A stretch of DNA of 16,421 nucleotides from Maricaulis sp963976135 (GCF_963976135.1 NZ_CAXBKN010000070.1:1-16421), one strand, 5' to 3'; numbered from the stretch's first letter, positions 7,612-15,905 are shown. The notes: a model not told the origin generated them from the sequence alone. Numbers and translations: made by a program.

Positions 7612-8695
7612 TCGCGTTATCTCCGCTTGCCGGCAGCCAGGCCCTGACAACCGTGCCGGTGCCCGCCGGCGCCGCATCGACCGACATCCGGCCGGAGAGG
7701 CCGGCCATGCGCGCCGCCAGTCCACCCAGCCCGCCCTCGCCGATCCGGGCGCCGCCGCAGCCATCATCGCTGATACTCAGTTCGATCCCGTCCGCAAGGC
7801 TTGCCGTCCGGATCGTGACATGGCGGGCACCGGCATGGCGCAGGATATTGGTCCCCGCCTCGCGCACCACCATGGCCAGCGCTGTCGACTGCACCGGTGT
7901 CGGGGCGCTCGCGTCCAGCTCCAGCAAGACGGCCAGTCCGGCCGCTTCAAGATGCTGGCGCACCTCCGCGGCCGCCGTCTCCAGACTGCGGTCACGAAGA
8001 CCGGCGACCGCCTCGCGCACCTCGGCCAGGGCGGTGCGCGAAATTGACTGGATTTCCGCCAGCTCGCTGCGGGCCCGTCCGGGGTCTGCATCGAACAAGC
8101 GCGAGGCCAGATCAGCTTTCAGCGTCACAACAGAAAGCGTATGGCCAAGCAGATCGTGCAGATCGCGGGCGATGCGCTGGCGCTCGGCTTCCGCCGCCAC
8201 GGCCGAGGCCCGGCGCTGGCGCGCCTCGCTATCGGCCTCCTGGCGCTGGCGCCGCGCGCCCATCGCCGCACCCGCCGCCGCGACGGCGGCCAGGACGATG
8301 AGCACGATGGCATAGGAAAGCGGTTGCTGCGTCAGCCAGACGGCGGCGAGAATGGCCAGGCCGATCGCGACCAGCCCGGCCGTGCGCAGGCGCGTATGCG
8401 GCAACCAGCCGAGCATCGCGGCTGCGAAGACCAGATAGACCGCGCCGCCCATCGTCACCGGCATGAAGACAAAGCCAAGCAGGGCCGCGCCCAGCGCCGC
8501 CGGATAGACCGTCCAGTCACGGCGGCGCAGGCTGAAGACATAGAGCGCAACAAAGACCGCCATCCCGGCCAGCGCGATCAGCGCCTGTTGCGGGCCGGGC
8601 GGCTGATAGAGCCAGCCGAAGAAGAAAAAGCCCAGATAGACCAGATGCAGCCAGGGCCGGTTGGGCGATAACAGGGCAGATATCCGCTGCATCAT
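7604..8695 (-). CDS. DesK-like membrane sensor histidine kinase
   Basis: A 363-aa sensor. About six hydrophobic helices occupy residues 15-143 with almost no extracytoplasmic domain, so the stimulus is probably sensed in or near the membrane. A charged coiled linker follows (148-175). The HisKA_3 dimerisation domain has RQRIARDLHDLLGH (172-185), with H180 as the phosphorylated residue. The ATPase domain has the N-box around N283 (REAGTNILRHA), a G1-like DDGCGG (310-315) and a glycine-rich GGLGGL (321-326). GGGGGAGAGG precedes two consecutive ATG codons (8695 and 8692), and either may be used. It is cotranscribed with the response regulator (8-nt overlap) and lies 40 nt after the membrane protein gene. 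DesK-type kinases can respond to membrane order or temperature; this is family knowledge only. Confidence 0.94.
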   Translation of the reverse strand: MMQRISALLSPNRPWLHLVYLGFFFFGWLYQPPGPQQALIALAGMAVFVALYVFSLRRRDWTVYPAALGAALLGFVFMPVTMGGAVYLVFAAAMLGWLPHTRLRTAGLVAIGLAILAAVWLTQQPLSYAIVLIVLAAVAAAGAAMGARRQRQEADSEARQRRASAVAAEAERQRIARDLHDLLGHTLSVVTLKADLASRLFDADPGRARSELAEIQSISRTALAEVREAVAGLRDRSLETAAAEVRQHLEAAGLAVLLELDASAPTPVQSTALAMVVREAGTNILRHAGARHVTIRTASLADGIELSISDDGCGGARIGEGGLGGLAARMAGLSGRMSVDAAPAGTGTVVRAWLPASGDNANA

Positions 8696-8735
8696 GGCCT
8701 CTCCCCCTTCATTTTCACCTTCACAACACGCCCGG

Positions 8736-9308
8736 TCAGGCCGCGCTCACCCCGGCGCGGCGAAAGCGCAGGACTTCCCAGCGCAGGCCCGCAGCCGCGA
8801 AAAGATAGAGCCCGGCGACGACGAACGGAATGCCTGTCAGCCGCCAATCGGGAAAGCCGTACCAGATCACGGTTACGGCCGCGACCCGGACGAAGGCGTG
8901 TATCAGGCTGACCCGGCTGTGATAGGCCCAGCCGATGATCGGCCAGTGCAGGCTCATGCCGATGGCGAGGGTCAGCGGCGCCCCCTCGGGGAAACCACCG
9001 ATCAGCAGGATATGAATCGGCCATAGCAGATTGATCGCGGCGATCGCCGCCATCGTGACACCCGACAGGGGCGATTTCGACTTCATGAAGGGCGAGCGCA
9101 TCGGGGCCTGCAGCAGAATGCCGAGCGGGAAGATCAGTCCCGACCCCGCCGCCGCCGCAATCGCCCATTGTGATGGCGCGAGGTAGAAGCCGAGCCCGCC
9201 CATCACCGCCCAGTAGAGCGCGCCGGCGACGGGCAGCGACACACCGCCGCCGGCGGCGACGCAGTAGCGTTTGCGTTCGTGATCTATGGCCTGTTTCAGA
9301 TCGGTCAT
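8736..9308 (-). CDS. Six-helix membrane protein of unknown function
   Basis: A 190-aa protein. A short cytoplasmic-looking charged N-terminus (1-14) is followed by six hydrophobic segments at about 22-43, 48-68, 82-104, 110-127, 134-150 and 156-175, with an arginine-rich tail. The layout resembles the small DUF7010-type membrane proteins, but I hold that assignment loosely. The frame is favoured over an overlapping 235-codon frame because it alone gives coherent membrane helices. AGGA lies 11 nt before the ATG at 9308, a weak to moderate ribosome site. It is the first gene of a three-gene unit with the kinase and response regulator, so it may be an accessory sensor or the first regulatory target. 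Confidence 0.8.
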   Translation of the reverse strand: MTDLKQAIDHERKRYCVAAGGGVSLPVAGALYWAVMGGLGFYLAPSQWAIAAAAGSGLIFPLGILLQAPMRSPFMKSKSPLSGVTMAAIAAINLLWPIHILLIGGFPEGAPLTLAIGMSLHWPIIGWAYHSRVSLIHAFVRVAAVTVIWYGFPDWRLTGIPFVVAGLYLFAAAGLRWEVLRFRRAGVSAA

Positions 9309-9393
9309 GGTGGGGTGGTTCCTGTCCTGTTTGTGACCTCACCTTGCCGCGCACGGCCACCGGGCGGCAGACACAGGCGTCACCCATCGTCCG

Positions 9394-9405
9394 TGACAAC
9401 TGTCA
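9394..9405. promoter_or_regulatory. Candidate operator dyad TGACA-N2-TGTCA
   Basis: A perfect 5-bp inverted repeat with a 2-nt spacer lies 86 nt before the start of the three-gene sensor unit. A second overlapping dyad, GTCAC-N9-GTGAC, spans 9379-9397. Short dyads like these suit dimeric LuxR-type response regulators, and this is the only obvious symmetric site between the two divergent genes. Binding is inferred, not shown. Confidence 0.4.
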
Positions 9406-9460
9406 TGCCGGACCGGCTGCACCGCCCCTCGACCTCACGGATAATTAACATCCGCTCACA

Positions 9461-9488
9461 TTGTGCCCATGCCTGCGCCCGCTATAGT
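9461..9488 (+). promoter_or_regulatory. Promoter of the M28 peptidase gene
   Basis: TTGTGC (9461-9466) and TATAGT (9483-9488) are separated by 16 nt and lie 38 nt before the start codon. GCTATAGT fits the alphaproteobacterial housekeeping -10 pattern (GCTANAWC in Caulobacter) at most positions. It is the best promoter-like pair in the window. Confidence 0.55.
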
Positions 9489-9526
9489 CCGCGCCAACAA
9501 TCACCGCTTTTCCAGAGGAGGCTTCG

Positions 9527-11209
9527 ATGAAGTTTCTGGCACCAGCATTGGCCTGTCTCGCGCTCATCGCCTGCGGCCCCACCGATACGACGATCGGCAG
9601 CGCCGTCGAAGCGCCCGCCGATTTCATGCCGAATGTACGCACCGGGAATATCGAGGCGCATATCCGCTTCCTCGCCTCGGACTATCTGCAGGGCCGCGAT
9701 GTCGGGACGGATGGCTATGAAATCGCCGCCAATTATGTCGCGGCACAGATGCAATTGCTCGGGCTGGAGCCGGCCGGCGACAATGGCGGCTATTACGCCG
9801 AAGTGCCGCTGCACGACGTGCTCGCCGATCCCGACTTCAACAGCTTCACCCTCGACGGCGAGACCTTCGCCCAGGGCGATCTGGTCTATGTCTCGACCAA
9901 TCCGAACGTGCTCGAAGCGACCGTCTCGGCGCCGCTGGTCTTTGTCGGCTATGGCGTTTCGGCGCCCAATCGCGAGCATGACGACTACGCCGATCTCGAC
10001 GTGGCCGGCAAGATTGTCGTCGTCATGAATGGCGTTCCGCGCGGCCTGCCGAGCGAGGAACGCGCCCATCACAACTCCACCACCACCAAGCGCGATGTCG
10101 CCGCCGCCCATGGCGCGGTCGGCATGATCGCCCTGGCCGGCTGGTCCGACGAGCAGGTCACCCAGTTCACCGAGGGTTCGGCGTCACGGCCGACCGTGCG
10201 CCTGACATCGGCGACCGGCCCCTCCTCCTATGACCAGATCCAGGTGATCGCCAATGTCGGATCGACGCTCGGCGCGCGCCTCTTCGAGGGTGCCGAGATG
10301 AGCCTCGAGGATGTCGAGGCCGCCATGGAAGCCGAGGAAAATCCAAGCTTCCCGCGTTTCGACCTGCCGCATACGGTGAGCATGCGCCAGCGCACGACCT
10401 CCATGCCCTTCACCGCGCCGAATATTGTCGGCATGCTGCGCGGCAGCGACCCGGTCCTGGCCGACGAGATCGTCGTGCTCTCGGCCCATCTCGACCATAT
10501 CGGCAATATCCACGAAAACATGCGCGGCGGCGGCGCCTGCCGCTCGAACGACGATGAAGACACGATCTGCAATGGCGCGGTCGACAATGCGTCGGGCGTC
10601 TCGATCATGCTGGAAACGGCGCGCACCTTCCTCGAGCAGGGCACGCCGCGGCGTTCGGTTCTGTTCGTGGCGCTCGCCGGCGAGGAAAAAGGCCTGCTCG
10701 GCTCGGAGCATTTCGCCAAGAACCCGACGGTTCCGGCCGCGGCCATCGTCGCCAATGTCAATCTCGACATGCCGGTGATCGTGTATGAATTCGACGATGT
10801 CATCGCCTTCGGTGCCGAGCATTCCAATCTCGGCCCGATTGCGGCCCGGGCCGCCGCGCGTCTCGGCATCGCCGTCAGCGAAGACCCGATCCCGCAACAA
10901 TCCCTCTTCGTGCGTTCGGACCATTATAATTTCGTGCGCCAGGGCGTGCCGTCAATCTTCCTGATGACCGGCTTCTCCTCACCGGATCCGCGCTGGGATG
11001 AGGGCGAAGGCTTCATGGGCTTTCTCACCACCCATTATCATCGCCAGACCGACCAACTCGATGGCGAACTGGAAGTCCTGTTCGAACAGGGCGCGAAATT
11101 TGCCAATATCAACTACATCATCGCCCGCGAAATCGCCGACAGCGATGAGGCTCCGGCCTGGAATGAGGACAGCTTCTTCGGCAATCTCTACGGCCACTCC
11201 GGCGGGTAA
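9527..11209 (+). CDS. M28-family metallopeptidase lipoprotein
   Basis: A 560-aa zinc aminopeptidase-type protein carrying a lipoprotein signal: a hydrophobic core then LIAC (13-16), with Cys16 to be lipidated. Residue +2 is Gly, which suggests outer-membrane sorting. A PA domain is inserted at about 115-260. The M28 catalytic set is complete: H321 and D323 in SAHLDH, bridging D353 in GAVDNASG, catalytic E386 and ligand E387 in AGEEKGLLG, D414 in VNLDMP and H505 in YHRQTDQLD. Two cysteines (338, 348) flank the loop between the first two motifs and could form a disulfide in the periplasm. AGAGGAGG (9514-9521) precedes the ATG by 5 nt. It is monocistronic: its own promoter lies upstream and a terminator follows. 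Substrates are probably peptides; the exact specificity is unknown. Confidence 0.95.
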   Translation: MKFLAPALACLALIACGPTDTTIGSAVEAPADFMPNVRTGNIEAHIRFLASDYLQGRDVGTDGYEIAANYVAAQMQLLGLEPAGDNGGYYAEVPLHDVLADPDFNSFTLDGETFAQGDLVYVSTNPNVLEATVSAPLVFVGYGVSAPNREHDDYADLDVAGKIVVVMNGVPRGLPSEERAHHNSTTTKRDVAAAHGAVGMIALAGWSDEQVTQFTEGSASRPTVRLTSATGPSSYDQIQVIANVGSTLGARLFEGAEMSLEDVEAAMEAEENPSFPRFDLPHTVSMRQRTTSMPFTAPNIVGMLRGSDPVLADEIVVLSAHLDHIGNIHENMRGGGACRSNDDEDTICNGAVDNASGVSIMLETARTFLEQGTPRRSVLFVALAGEEKGLLGSEHFAKNPTVPAAAIVANVNLDMPVIVYEFDDVIAFGAEHSNLGPIAARAAARLGIAVSEDPIPQQSLFVRSDHYNFVRQGVPSIFLMTGFSSPDPRWDEGEGFMGFLTTHYHRQTDQLDGELEVLFEQGAKFANINYIIAREIADSDEAPAWNEDSFFGNLYGHSGG

Positions 11210-11233
11210 GCGGTAAGAAAATACCACTAAATC

Positions 11234-11270
11234 AAGCGCGCGCCGTTCCAAACGGTGCGCGCTTTGGTTA
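11234..11270 (+). terminator. Terminator of the M28 peptidase gene
   Basis: A 14-bp stem (11234-11247 with 11251-11264, one G-T wobble) closes on a 3-nt CCA loop and is followed by a short T-containing stretch (TTTGGTTA). It lies 25 nt past the peptidase stop codon and before map. The T-tract is weak but the hairpin is very strong. TTATAG just after it (11268-11273) could act as a -10 box for map. Confidence 0.75.
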
Positions 11271-11284
11271 TAGGGGGACATTCT

Positions 11285-11290
11285 GGAGGA
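11285..11290 (+). promoter_or_regulatory. Ribosome binding site for a TTG start of map
   Basis: GGAGGA stands 7 nt before TTG at 11298. Conserved MetAP sequence begins soon after, and there is no in-frame ATG between this site and the conserved region, so it decides the TTG start. Confidence 0.8.
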
Positions 11291-11297
11291 CCCCGTC

Positions 11298-12134
11298 TTG
11301 ACCACTGCCTATGACAGCATTGCCGATTACGACGCCCCATCGCCCCGCGACGGCCGCATCAAACTGCATGGCGCAGAGGGCTTCGAGGGCATGCGCAAGG
11401 CGGGCCGTCTGGGTGCGCAAGTGCTCGACATGCTGGTGCCGCAAGTGCGGGCCGGCGTCACAACCGAGCATCTGGACAGGCTGACGCGCGAATTCGTCCT
11501 CGATCACGGTGCCACGCCGGCGACCCTGCATTATCGCGGCTATCGCCACTCCCTGTGCACTTCGCTCAACCATGTGGTCTGTCACGGCATTCCCGGTCCC
11601 AAACCGCTGCGCGATGACGACATCCTCAATATCGATGTCACCGTCATCGTCGATGGCTGGCATGGCGATACCAGCCGCATGTATACGGTCGGCGAGCCCA
11701 AGCGTAAGGCCGAACGCCTGATCGACATCACCTATGAGGCGATGATGGCCGGCATTGATGCCGTCAAGCCCGGCGTCACCCTGGGCACGATCGGCGCCAT
11801 TATCCAGGAATATGCCGAGGCGCGCCGCTGCTCGGTGGTGCGCGATTTCTGCGGCCACGGCCTCGGCCAGCTCTTCCATGACAGCCCCAATGTCCTGCAT
11901 TTCGGCACCCGCGGCGAAGGCGTCGAGCTCAAGGAAGGCATGTTCTTCACCATCGAGCCGATGCTCAATCTCGGCCGGCCGGATGTGAAGGTCCTGGCTG
12001 ATGGCTGGACCGCCGTCACGCGCGACAAATCGCTCTCGGCCCAGTTCGAACACTCCATCGGCGTGACCGCCGACGGCCATGAGATTTTCACCAAATCGCC
12101 CAAGGGCCTCGACAAGCCCCCCTACAACATCTGA
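11298..12134 (+). CDS. map: Type I methionine aminopeptidase
   Basis: A 278-aa cytoplasmic metalloenzyme that removes the initiator methionine from nascent proteins. All five metal ligands are present: D113 (NIDVTV), D124 (HGDTS), H187 (CGHGLG), E220 (FTIEPML) and E251 (QFEHSI). The substrate-site histidine H96 lies in VCHGIPGP. There is a short N-terminal extension of about 25 residues but no zinc-finger domain. The start is TTG with a strong GGAGGA site 7 nt upstream. radC follows after 4 nt, so the two are very likely cotranscribed. Confidence 0.97.
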   Translation: MTTAYDSIADYDAPSPRDGRIKLHGAEGFEGMRKAGRLGAQVLDMLVPQVRAGVTTEHLDRLTREFVLDHGATPATLHYRGYRHSLCTSLNHVVCHGIPGPKPLRDDDILNIDVTVIVDGWHGDTSRMYTVGEPKRKAERLIDITYEAMMAGIDAVKPGVTLGTIGAIIQEYAEARRCSVVRDFCGHGLGQLFHDSPNVLHFGTRGEGVELKEGMFFTIEPMLNLGRPDVKVLADGWTAVTRDKSLSAQFEHSIGVTADGHEIFTKSPKGLDKPPYNI

Positions 12135-12138
12135 CGCC

Positions 12139-12819
12139 ATGGCCAGCCGCTCGCACACGGATGGTCACCGCGAGCGCTTGCGCCAGAAACTAACCTTGGC
12201 GGGTGGCGATGCCCTGCACGACTATGAGCTGCTCGAGCTTTACCTCTTCCGCTCCATCCCGCGCCGCGATGTCAAACCCATCGCCAAGGCGCTGATCGCC
12301 CGCTTCGGCGATCTCGGCGGCGTCGCGGCCGCGCCGGTCGAACAGCTTGTCACCATTGATGGCGTCTCGCAGCGCTGCGCCGCCGAACTCAAACTGATCC
12401 AGGCGCTCTCCGCCCGGCTGGCGCGCGAACAGGTGATCGGCCGGCCCGTCATCGCCTCCTGGGCCGCACTGGTCGCCTATTGCCGCACGGCGATGCAGCA
12501 CGCCACGACCGAGCAGTTCCGCGTTCTCTTCCTGGATCGCAAGAACAAGGTGATCGGCGATGAAGTGCTCGGCACCGGCACGATTGATCACGCCCCGGTC
12601 TATCCGCGCGAAGTCGTCAAGCGGGCGCTGGCCAATGAGGCCTCGGCCATCATCCTGGTCCACAATCACCCCTCGGGCGATGCCACCCCCAGCCAGGCCG
12701 ATATCGAGATGACCCGCACCCTGATCGAGGTCTGCAAACCCTTCGAGATCGTCGTCCACGACCATCTCGTGATCGGGCGCGAGAACACGGCCAGTTTCAA
12801 GACACTGGGGCTGATGTGA
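12139..12819 (+). CDS. radC: RadC-family JAB/MPN protein
   Basis: A 226-aa protein. An N-terminal helix-hairpin-helix region (about 55-90, including TIDGVSQRCAAELKL) is followed by a JAMM/MPN+ domain. The metal motif is complete: E142 (GDEVLGTG), then H175-x-H177 and D188 in VHNHPSG...SQADIE. The start ATG 12139 lies 4 nt after the map stop. The longer frame from 12079 overlaps map and is rejected, although no clear Shine-Dalgarno sequence precedes 12139, in keeping with translational coupling. RadC was named for DNA repair, but its enzymatic role is unresolved. The context here is chromosomal (after map), unlike the phage- or plasmid-borne RadC homologs. Confidence 0.95.
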   Translation: MASRSHTDGHRERLRQKLTLAGGDALHDYELLELYLFRSIPRRDVKPIAKALIARFGDLGGVAAAPVEQLVTIDGVSQRCAAELKLIQALSARLAREQVIGRPVIASWAALVAYCRTAMQHATTEQFRVLFLDRKNKVIGDEVLGTGTIDHAPVYPREVVKRALANEASAIILVHNHPSGDATPSQADIEMTRTLIEVCKPFEIVVHDHLVIGRENTASFKTLGLM

Positions 12820-12898
12820 AAGCGCTGGCCTTGGCGCGTCAATCGCCTAGGCTGACCCCAAAACTGATCTCGCTTTTGATCCATGGGGATACGCGCCG

Positions 12899-14656
12899 AT
12901 GAAACGACTGATCGCCCTCGCCCTCCTCCTGCTGGCGCTCGGCTGGGGCTTGTCCCTGCGAGCACCGGCAGCGGCCCGGCACCAGGTTTTCCAGGGCGGG
13001 TCGATCATCACCATGGCCGGCGATGAGACGGCCGAGGCGGTCTATGTCATTGATGGTGTGATCGCCGCGGTCGGCAGTCGGGCGGAGATTGATGTGCTGG
13101 CGCCGTGGAATGCGCGCCGCATTGATCTGCGCGGCGGGGCCCTGCTGCCCGGACTGATCGAGCCCCACACCCACCCGCTCGCCTCCGCCCTGCTGGGGGC
13201 GGCGACCGATGTCAGCGGCGTGACCCATTCCAGCCGCGATGAATTGATGGCAAGCTTGCGCGAAGCGGCGCAAAAGCGCGGACTGACGCCGTGGATCGTC
13301 GCCTTCGGCTGGGATCCGGCCATGCTTGATCCATTGCCACCACCCAGCCTGGCCGAACTCGACGCCATCGCGCCGGAGCGGCCGATGATCATCCTCACCC
13401 AGATGATGCATGAAGCCTTCGCCAACACCGCCGCGCTGGAGGCCGCCGGCATCAGCCCGGCCACGCCCGACCCGGCGAATGGTGCCTTTGAACGCGATGC
13501 GAGCGGCGCCCTCACCGGCCGTCTGATCGAGATCGAGGCGATTGGCCATGTCATGGCGGCGATGCCGGAAGCGTCCGACGCCGCGCTGACCCTGCTTTTG
13601 AGCCTGCAATATGATCGCTATGCCCGCGCCGGCTACACCACGATCGGCGCCGCCAGCCTGGTCGGCCGCGCGCACGACCCGGTGGCGCTGGTGCATGGTG
13701 TCGCCAGCGATGCGCGCGCCAGCCTCAACACCGTGCTTTACACGGCACCGGACCGGCGTGACGCAGCGGCGGCGCTCTGGGGCGAGGATGATGCCGGCAA
13801 TACCACACTGGCCGGCATCAAGATCTGGATGGATGGCTCGCCCTTTATCGGCGGCGCGGCCCTGGCCGAGCCCTATGCGAGTTCACCCTTCACCCGCGAT
13901 GTGCTGGGCCTCGCGCCCGGCTGGAGCGGTGCCGTCAATTACACGCCCGAAACCGTCAATGCCCGGGTCCTCGAGGCCCAGCGCGGCGGCTATCAGATCG
14001 CCATCCATGCCCAGGGCGAACCGGCGATCGAGATGGCGCTTGATGCGATTGAGGCAGCCCAGCTTGCGGCCCCCGATGCGGGTCTGCATCACCGGCTGGA
14101 ACATCTCGCCCTGATCACGCCGGCCCAGATCGAGCGCGCGGCGCAGCTGGGCGTCAGCCTCGGCTTCTTTGTCGATCATATCCGGTATTACGGCCATATC
14201 CTGCCCGACCTCGTCGGCGAGGACCGCACACAGCGCTATATGCCGGTCGGTGACGCGATGGCGAGCGGCGCCGTCGTCACCTTGCATGGCGATCATCCGG
14301 CCACCCCGGTCGATCCGATGCGCACCCTGGCGACCGCCATTGAGCGCCGCGCCCGCACCGGCGATACGCTGATCGCAGCCGGCCAGGCCCTCACCAACCG
14401 CCAGGCGCTGGAAGCCATGACGATCCATGCCGCCCGCCAGCTCGGTCTCGAAGCTGAGATCGGCTCGATCGAAGTCGGCAAGCGCGCCGATTTCACCTGG
14501 CTCGACCGCGACCCGCTGGGTCTGACACCGCAGGAAATACGCGACCTGCAGGTGCGCGGCACCTGGATTGCCGGCCGGCCGGTCGACACCCGTACCATCA
14601 CCCTCAAGAAAGCCTCGCTGACGCTGGACGCCATCGGATCCAGCCTCGCTCACTGA
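12899..14656 (+). CDS. Exported amidohydrolase, YtcJ-like (amidohydrolase family 3)
   Basis: A 585-aa metal-dependent hydrolase. Residues 1-26 form an uncleaved anchor or a signal peptide (KR, then a leucine-rich core, ending APAAA), so the enzyme probably works in the periplasm. There is no lipobox. Metal-site residues of the superfamily are visible: H90-x-H92 in EPHTHP, K308 in GIKIWMDGS, H370 in AIHAQGE and H402 in HRLEHL. The final acid is probably D465 in LHGDHPATP, where many relatives have SDxP. A C-terminal beta-sandwich strand set (IGSIEVGKRADFTWLD) completes the composite domain. GGGGAT lies 9-14 nt before the ATG. The substrate cannot be inferred; family members act on amides, ureas or cyclic imides. 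It is separated from radC by 79 nt with no clear promoter and from the next gene by 25 nt. Confidence 0.9.
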   Translation: MKRLIALALLLLALGWGLSLRAPAAARHQVFQGGSIITMAGDETAEAVYVIDGVIAAVGSRAEIDVLAPWNARRIDLRGGALLPGLIEPHTHPLASALLGAATDVSGVTHSSRDELMASLREAAQKRGLTPWIVAFGWDPAMLDPLPPPSLAELDAIAPERPMIILTQMMHEAFANTAALEAAGISPATPDPANGAFERDASGALTGRLIEIEAIGHVMAAMPEASDAALTLLLSLQYDRYARAGYTTIGAASLVGRAHDPVALVHGVASDARASLNTVLYTAPDRRDAAAALWGEDDAGNTTLAGIKIWMDGSPFIGGAALAEPYASSPFTRDVLGLAPGWSGAVNYTPETVNARVLEAQRGGYQIAIHAQGEPAIEMALDAIEAAQLAAPDAGLHHRLEHLALITPAQIERAAQLGVSLGFFVDHIRYYGHILPDLVGEDRTQRYMPVGDAMASGAVVTLHGDHPATPVDPMRTLATAIERRARTGDTLIAAGQALTNRQALEAMTIHAARQLGLEAEIGSIEVGKRADFTWLDRDPLGLTPQEIRDLQVRGTWIAGRPVDTRTITLKKASLTLDAIGSSLAH

Positions 14657-14681
14657 CCCCCTGCCCCTCGGAGCACGTCCC

Positions 14682-15899
14682 ATGCATCACGATTATGTCA
14701 CCCATCTGGAATGCTCCGAGACCGGCAAACATTATCCCAAGGACAAGCCGCACAATCTCTCCGATGCCGGCAAGCCCCTGCTCGTGCGCTATGACCTCGC
14801 CAAGGCGAAAGGCGTGATCGATCGCGGCGCCATCTCGGCCCGCGGCGGCGGTTTCTGGAAATGGCGCGAGCTTCTGCCCGTCACCGATGACAAGGATGTC
14901 TGCCGTCTCGGCGAGATCGATACCCCGCTGATCGATGTCCCCGCCACCGCCAAGGCCTCCGGCGCCACCGGGCGCGTGCGGGTCAAGGATGAGGGCCGTT
15001 TGCCGACGGGCAGTTTCAAGGCCCGCGGCCTCGCCCTCGCCGTCGCCATGGCGCATCATTTCGGCATCAGGCGCCTCGCCATGCCGACCAATGGCAATGC
15101 CGGCGCCGCCATGTCGGCCTATGCCAGCCGGATGGGAATGGAGAGCTATCTCTTCGCGCCCGACGATACGCCGGAGGTCAATATCCGCGAGATGGCGCTG
15201 CAGGGCGCGCATGTCTTCCGCGTCAACGGCCTGATCCATCATTGCGGCGCCCTCGTCGCCGCCGGCAAGGACAAGATGGGCTGGTTCGATCTCTCGACCC
15301 TGAAGGAGCCCTACCGGATCGAGGGCAAGAAAACCATGGGCCTCGAGCTCGCCCACCAGCTCGGCTGGCGCATGCCCGATGCGATCTTCTACCCCACCGG
15401 CGGCGGCACCGGCCTGATCGGCATGTGGAAAGCCTTCGACGAGATGGAGCAACTCGGCTGGATCGGCAAACGCCGCCCGAAAATGATCGCCGTCCAGGCC
15501 GAGGGCTGCGCCCCCATCGTGCGCGCCTGGGACAAGGGCGAACGCCATGCCGAGGAATGGCTCGACGCGCAGACGGCCGCCATGGGCATCCGCGTGCCCA
15601 AGGCGATCGGCGACTTCCTGATCATCGACGCCTGCCGTCAGAGCGAAGGCTTCGCCATCGCCGTCTCCGAAGCATCCATCGAAGCCGCCCGGGTGCGCTG
15701 CGCCCGCGAAGACGGCCTCCTGCTCTGCCCGGAAGGTGCCGCGACGCTGGCCGCGATGGAAAAGGCGATGAATGACGGGCTGATCGAGCGCGATGCCGAT
15801 TGCGTGTTGTTCAATTGCGGCTCGGGTTTGAAATATGCGATGCCGGATGGGTCAAAGACGCTGGATCGAAACGCCGAGGTGGATTGGGGGGCGCTGTGA
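14682..15899 (+). CDS. Threonine synthase-like PLP-dependent enzyme
   Basis: A 405-aa fold-type II PLP enzyme, best matched to threonine synthase (O-phosphohomoserine to threonine). Motifs: VKDEGRLPTGSFKARG (101-116) with PLP lysine K113, PTNGNAGAAMSAY (135-147), and the phosphate-cradle loop TGGGTGLIGMWKAF (239-252). A C-terminal FNCGSGLK corresponds to the usual cofactor-ring site. The N-terminus (THLECSETGKHYP) resembles the degenerate zinc-ribbon of plant-type threonine synthases with only one of the cysteines kept. Canonical ThrC usually reads SFKDRG rather than SFKARG, so another beta-eliminating PLP activity is possible. GGAG (14670-14673) lies 8 nt before the ATG. The stop is 8 nt before the first palindrome of the repeat cluster. 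Confidence 0.8.
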   Translation: MHHDYVTHLECSETGKHYPKDKPHNLSDAGKPLLVRYDLAKAKGVIDRGAISARGGGFWKWRELLPVTDDKDVCRLGEIDTPLIDVPATAKASGATGRVRVKDEGRLPTGSFKARGLALAVAMAHHFGIRRLAMPTNGNAGAAMSAYASRMGMESYLFAPDDTPEVNIREMALQGAHVFRVNGLIHHCGALVAAGKDKMGWFDLSTLKEPYRIEGKKTMGLELAHQLGWRMPDAIFYPTGGGTGLIGMWKAFDEMEQLGWIGKRRPKMIAVQAEGCAPIVRAWDKGERHAEEWLDAQTAAMGIRVPKAIGDFLIIDACRQSEGFAIAVSEASIEAARVRCAREDGLLLCPEGAATLAAMEKAMNDGLIERDADCVLFNCGSGLKYAMPDGSKTLDRNAEVDWGAL

Positions 15900-15905
15900 T
15901 CTGAG

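Noticed and set aside
8692..9399. A 235-codon minus-strand frame overlapping the small membrane protein
   Set aside because: It is arginine-rich with no membrane helices. The alternative frame gives six clean hydrophobic segments and standard spacing to the kinase gene.
12820..12898. A promoter for the amidohydrolase gene (TTGGCG at 12831 and TAGGCT at 12848)
   Set aside because: The spacing is only 11 nt, too short for a sigma-70 type promoter. No better pair was found, so none is annotated.
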